Shown here one piece after another: positions 61,461 to 64,000 of a DNA stretch of 64,000 bases (the first letter of the stretch is position 1; the number at the start of each line of letters is the position of its first letter). Made by a program: the position numbers and the translations under genes. Origin of the DNA: Rickettsiales bacterium (lineage in GTDB: Bacteria; Pseudomonadota; Alphaproteobacteria; Rickettsiales; SXRF01); the NCBI GenBank assembly GCA_025464625.1, contig JAOAUZ010000002.1, positions 401,379 to 465,378 on the forward strand. Direction: 5' to 3'. The notes beneath the pieces are model-generated. The model was not told the DNA's origin, searched no databases, and was given only the letters and a program-made list of their open reading frames with translations.

Positions 61461-62888
61461 TTGTTAGAATCTAAAGTTGGTACTGACTTCCGTCAGAAAT
61501 TGAAGCCCGTCATAATATCTGGCAAAGAAGTTTATCCTATTGTCGAAGGCGGTAAAGGCATAGGTGCGAGTAATGGCGCGAGTTCTGGCGCGTTTGCGGC
61601 GGCTGGTGCGGTTGGTACATTTTCAGGTGTAAATGCCCAATATTATGATGAGAACGGCAAAATTATCCCGTATCACTATCATGCGAAAACCCGTAAGGAA
61701 CGGCATGAAGAATTGGTTGACCAAAGTATTCGTGGTGGCGTGACCCAAGCAAAAATAGCGCATGATGTTTCAGGTGGTAATGGTCGTATCCATGTGAATG
61801 TTTTGTGGGAAATGGGTGGTGCTGAACGCGTACTAACTGGAATTTTAGAAGGGGCAAAAGGCTTGGTGCATGGCGTGACCTGCGGTGCGGGTATGCCCTA
61901 TCGTCTGGGTGATTTGGCAGCGAGCTATGGTGTGTATTACCATCCGATTATTTCATCAGCGCGGGCTTTTAATGCGTTGTGGAAACGCTCTTACAATAAA
62001 ACTTCGCAGTGGCTTGGCAGCGTGGTGTATGAAGATCCTTGGCTGGCGGGTGGGCATAATGGTTTGTCTAATGCTGAAGATCCAAATGTTCCGCAAGATC
62101 CATATCCGCGTGTGGCAGAACTCCGCAAGACGATGAATAGCTTTGGTTTGCAGCAAGTGCCGATTATTATGGCGGGTGGTGCGTGGCATCTTAAAGATTG
62201 GGAGCATTGGCTGGATAATCCAGAAATTGGGCAGATTGCTTTTCAGTTCGGCACGCGTCCGTTGCTCACCAAAGAAAGCCCTGTGTCCGCGGAGTGGAAA
62301 GCACGTTTGATGACGCTGGAAGAGGGTGATGTTTTCCTCAATCAATTCAGCCCAACTGGTTTTTATTCTTCAGGTGTAAATAACAGCTTTATTAAAGAAC
62401 TGCGTGGTCGCACCGACAGGCAGATAGAATATCGCATGGAGCAGGAAGGGCTGTTTTCAGAGCCGTTTCCTGTTGGCGCGCGCGGTCGCCCTGTTTTTGT
62501 GCAGCCTGATGATAAAGCTCGGGCAGATGCGTGGAAAGAGCAGGGGTTTGCCGAAGCTCTAAAAACTCCAGACTCAACTATTATTTTTGTTTCGCCAGAA
62601 AAGGCGCAGGAAATTCATGTTGATCAGGTTGATTGCATGGGTTGCCTAAGCCATTGCCGTTTTTCCAACTGGAAAGACCATGATGATTATACAACGGGCA
62701 AGCGTGCCGACCCTCGCAGTTTCTGCATCCAGAAGACTTTGCAGGAAATTATCCTTGGCTATCCGATAGATACGCAGCTAATGTTTTCAGGACATAACGC
62801 CTATAAATTTAAGAACGATCCATTCTACGCAAATGGCTTCGTGCCAACTATCAAAGAGTTAGTTGATAGGATTTTGACGGGAGCATAA
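61461..62888 (+). CDS. Nitronate monooxygenase-like flavoprotein with C-terminal Cys cluster
   Basis: A 475-residue NPD-family FMN enzyme. The central TIM-barrel motifs are present: VNVLWEMGGAERVLTGILEGAKGLVHGVTCGAG, then IIMAGGAWHLKDWEHWL and IAFQFGTRPLLTKES. Typical nitronate monooxygenases have about 320-380 residues; this protein adds a C-terminal part with C392-x2-C395-x3-C399 and C422 (DCMGCLSHCRFS), which could bind an Fe-S cluster or zinc. I chose the TTG at 61461 because AAGGA lies 9 bases before it; the longer frame to 61428 lacks a site. It is divergent from the ligase-like gene. Confidence 0.82.
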   Translation: MLESKVGTDFRQKLKPVIISGKEVYPIVEGGKGIGASNGASSGAFAAAGAVGTFSGVNAQYYDENGKIIPYHYHAKTRKERHEELVDQSIRGGVTQAKIAHDVSGGNGRIHVNVLWEMGGAERVLTGILEGAKGLVHGVTCGAGMPYRLGDLAASYGVYYHPIISSARAFNALWKRSYNKTSQWLGSVVYEDPWLAGGHNGLSNAEDPNVPQDPYPRVAELRKTMNSFGLQQVPIIMAGGAWHLKDWEHWLDNPEIGQIAFQFGTRPLLTKESPVSAEWKARLMTLEEGDVFLNQFSPTGFYSSGVNNSFIKELRGRTDRQIEYRMEQEGLFSEPFPVGARGRPVFVQPDDKARADAWKEQGFAEALKTPDSTIIFVSPEKAQEIHVDQVDCMGCLSHCRFSNWKDHDDYTTGKRADPRSFCIQKTLQEIILGYPIDTQLMFSGHNAYKFKNDPFYANGFVPTIKELVDRILTGA

Positions 62889-62953
62889 ATATGTAGCTCG
62901 TAATTCGTAGTTCGTAGCTGCTTATCTACATATTTGCGCAACTACGAACTACG
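62887..62953. repeat. Interleaved inverted repeats between convergent genes
   Basis: cgtagttcgtag (62906-62917) pairs with ctacgaactacg (62942-62953), and aaatatgtag (62887-62896) pairs with ctacatattt (62925-62934). The two stems cross, so they could form a pseudoknot or alternate structures. They lie in the 77-base convergent gap and may end transcription in both directions. Confidence 0.7.
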
Positions 62954-62965
62954 CATCAGATACTA

Positions 62966-63442
62966 TTATTTCTTAGGTTCTGGAGCTGCTGGTGCAGCAA
63001 CAGGGACTTCTGGTTTTTTGTCAATCATTGGCATATTGGTGTGCATTTCTCCAGTTGGGATTTTTGCTTGCCTATCTTGCCTTTTGGCTTTCATTTCTTC
63101 CATTTTAGCAGTGTGGAAAGCATCCCATTCTTCACGGGTTACTTTTCCATCTTTATTTCCATCTTTTTCATCAAATTTTTTATTGCCAAAAGCGGTTGAT
63201 TCTTCTTTAGAAATAGAATTGTCAGCATTACTATCCATTTCTTTCCACATACGCTCCATGCGATCTTTCATATATTGTCCACGCATTTCGCTACGCATGT
63301 GCTTGCCCATCGGCATATCTCCACCCATAGCAGGCACGCCTGCTGCTTGCGCTGGTTGTTGTGCAGGTGCTGCTGGAGTTTCTGCCAAGGCAGTGGTGGA
63401 AATTGAAGCAAGGGTAATTGCTAAAGCTATTGAGGTTTTCAT
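62966..63442 (-). CDS. Periplasmic EF-hand protein
   Basis: A 158-residue secreted protein. The signal peptide MKTSIALAITLASISTTALA is followed by a Pro/Ala linker (ETPAAPAQQPAQAAG). Two EF-hand loops are visible: D70-SNADNSISKE-E81 (D70, N72, D74, S76, E81) and D94-GNKDGKVTREE-105 (D94, N96, D98, K100, E105). Calcium binding is likely. A Pro/Ala/Lys tail ends the protein. I chose ATG 63442 because GGAG is 7 bases upstream; the frame to 63538 adds 32 residues with no signal. Similar CREC-like two-EF-hand proteins are common in Proteobacteria and mostly uncharacterised. Confidence 0.88.
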   Translation of the reverse strand: MKTSIALAITLASISTTALAETPAAPAQQPAQAAGVPAMGGDMPMGKHMRSEMRGQYMKDRMERMWKEMDSNADNSISKEESTAFGNKKFDEKDGNKDGKVTREEWDAFHTAKMEEMKAKRQDRQAKIPTGEMHTNMPMIDKKPEVPVAAPAAPEPKK

Positions 63443-63605
63443 ATTTATCTCCATAAGGTGTTGGTTAATAAATCTTACAGTAAAATGCATGTAGTGTAGC
63501 AAGTACACATTTACAAGTTTAGAACCAAGTTTGCACATTAATTCTTATCCATGTTATTCTGCTGTTGATTTTTATTACAGGCTAGACTAGAAACCGCTAC
63601 TATTA

Positions 63606-63627
63606 CAAAATCCACATGTGGGTTTTG
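63606..63627. repeat. Near-perfect loopless palindrome upstream of tRNA-Gly
   Basis: caaaatccaca and tgtgggttttg are complementary with a single G-T pair and almost no loop. It could be part of a promoter-regulatory site or the remains of a terminator for the upstream gap; no U-run follows. Confidence 0.45.
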
Positions 63628-63709
63628 TGTTTGTTGATTTATATTTGGCATATGCTTTGGAGCCAAAGTGTTTTTATGTCGCAAGTGATTTATGTTTGCG
63701 GTCAGGTTT

Positions 63710-63783
63710 GCGGGTGTAGTTCAATGGTAGAACGTCAGCCTTCCAAGCTGAACACGAGGGTTCGATTCCCTTCACCCGCTCCA
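63710..63783 (+). tRNA. tRNA-Gly (anticodon TCC)
   Basis: A 74-base cloverleaf. The acceptor gcgggtg pairs with cacccgc, followed by the discriminator T and the encoded CCA. The D arm is gttc/gaac, the anticodon arm is tcagc-CTTCCAA-gctga with anticodon TCC, and the T arm is aggg-TTCGATT-ccct. U73 is the expected glycine identity base. It lies 71 bases before tuf, as in many bacteria where tRNA genes precede a tuf gene, and the two may be cotranscribed. Confidence 0.98.
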
Positions 63784-63854
63784 GTGCTTGCGCCTAAAAA
63801 TATATGAAAATTGTATGTGCAAAAATTATAACTAATTAGGTAAGGATAACTAAA

Positions 63855-64000
63855 ATGGCAAAAGAGAAATTTGAGAGAAATAAACCGCATTGCAACATTG
63901 GAACTATTGGTCACGTGGATCATGGCAAGACCAGCTTGACTGCTGCGATTACGAAGGTATTGGCTGAGGCTAATAAAAAGAACACTTATACAGCGTATGA
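63855..64000 (+). CDS. tuf: Elongation factor Tu (partial, runs past the window)
   Basis: The first 48 codons of EF-Tu are present. [29 protein letters not shown] includes the GTPase G1 motif GHVDHGKT at residues 19-26. EF-Tu brings aminoacyl-tRNA to the ribosome. The ATG at 63855 has a TAAGGA site upstream. The tRNA-Gly just ahead fits a classic tRNA-tufB junction. Confidence 0.98.
   Translation, partial: MAKEKFERNKPHCNIGTIGHVDHGKTSLTAAITKVLAEANKKNTYTAY

Noticed and set aside
63540..63709. A second tRNA before tRNA-Gly, as in thrU-tyrU-glyT-thrT-tufB clusters
   Set aside because: No T-arm GGTTCGA or matching acceptor stem could be found; the palindrome at 63606 does not extend to a cloverleaf.
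63616..63807. 63-residue open frame over the tRNA
   Set aside because: It runs through the complete tRNA-Gly cloverleaf and has no ribosome site.
1..64000. CRISPR arrays, transposases, integrases or prophage genes
   Set aside because: No regularly spaced identical repeats of 25-40 bases and no transposase or integrase motifs were seen; the dispersed palindromes are not IS elements.

Overview
The window looks like a chromosomal segment of an AT-rich alphaproteobacterium. Support comes from the aerobic cytochrome oxidase genes ctaG-ctaE, frataxin (cyaY), a B12-dependent class II ribonucleotide reductase (nrdJ), an intracellular PHB depolymerase, glutaryl-CoA dehydrogenase, and a tRNA-Gly(TCC)-tuf junction at the right edge. 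Short dispersed palindromic elements, some of them inside genes, resemble the habit known from Rickettsiales. The exact order cannot be fixed from the sequence alone.

Region 1 (1-26526) is a large surface-glycan locus. A partial manC and an initiating phosphoglycosyl transferase face left. About 24 tightly packed, often overlapping genes then run right. They include gmd and fcl (GDP-fucose), a second gmd homologue with a DegT-family GDP-perosamine synthase and an adjacent N-methyltransferase-like gene, and a block with a HAD phosphatase, a CBS-UDP-sugar dehydrogenase fusion, a Nudix-like protein, NeuB, three methyltransferase-like genes (one CmoA-like) and NeuA. That block suggests an activated nonulosonate-type acid sugar. 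Several glycosyltransferases, an O-antigen ligase/polymerase and an epimerase complete the locus. No flippase or glycan ABC exporter is visible.

Region 2 (26527-31956) holds an orphan LuxI-like acyltransferase, a TonB-dependent receptor and a convergent FadN-type beta-oxidation enzyme.

Region 3 (32044-42009) holds mostly poorly known genes: a large TPR protein, a 499-aa unknown, an amino-acid permease, two small unknowns, and a tandem pair of QueC-like PP-loop proteins with a four-cysteine site.

Region 4 (42014-63442) is a housekeeping and metabolic mix: phaZ, cyaY, an MsbA-like exporter, DUF983-ctaE-ctaG, a BASS transporter, a YjzC-family protein, nrdJ, trhO, an AsmA-family protein, a Cys-rich lipoprotein, gcdH, an orphan pseudopilin, an O-antigen ligase-like protein, a nitronate monooxygenase-like enzyme with an extra Cys cluster, and an EF-hand protein.

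The right end is tRNA-Gly followed by the start of tuf.

The most interesting signals are the NeuB/NeuA block with its CmoA-like paralogue and CBS-dehydrogenase fusion, the tandem QueC-like pair, and the palindromic elements, one of which is inserted in frame in a glycosyltransferase. All family calls come from motif recognition by eye; no database search was run.
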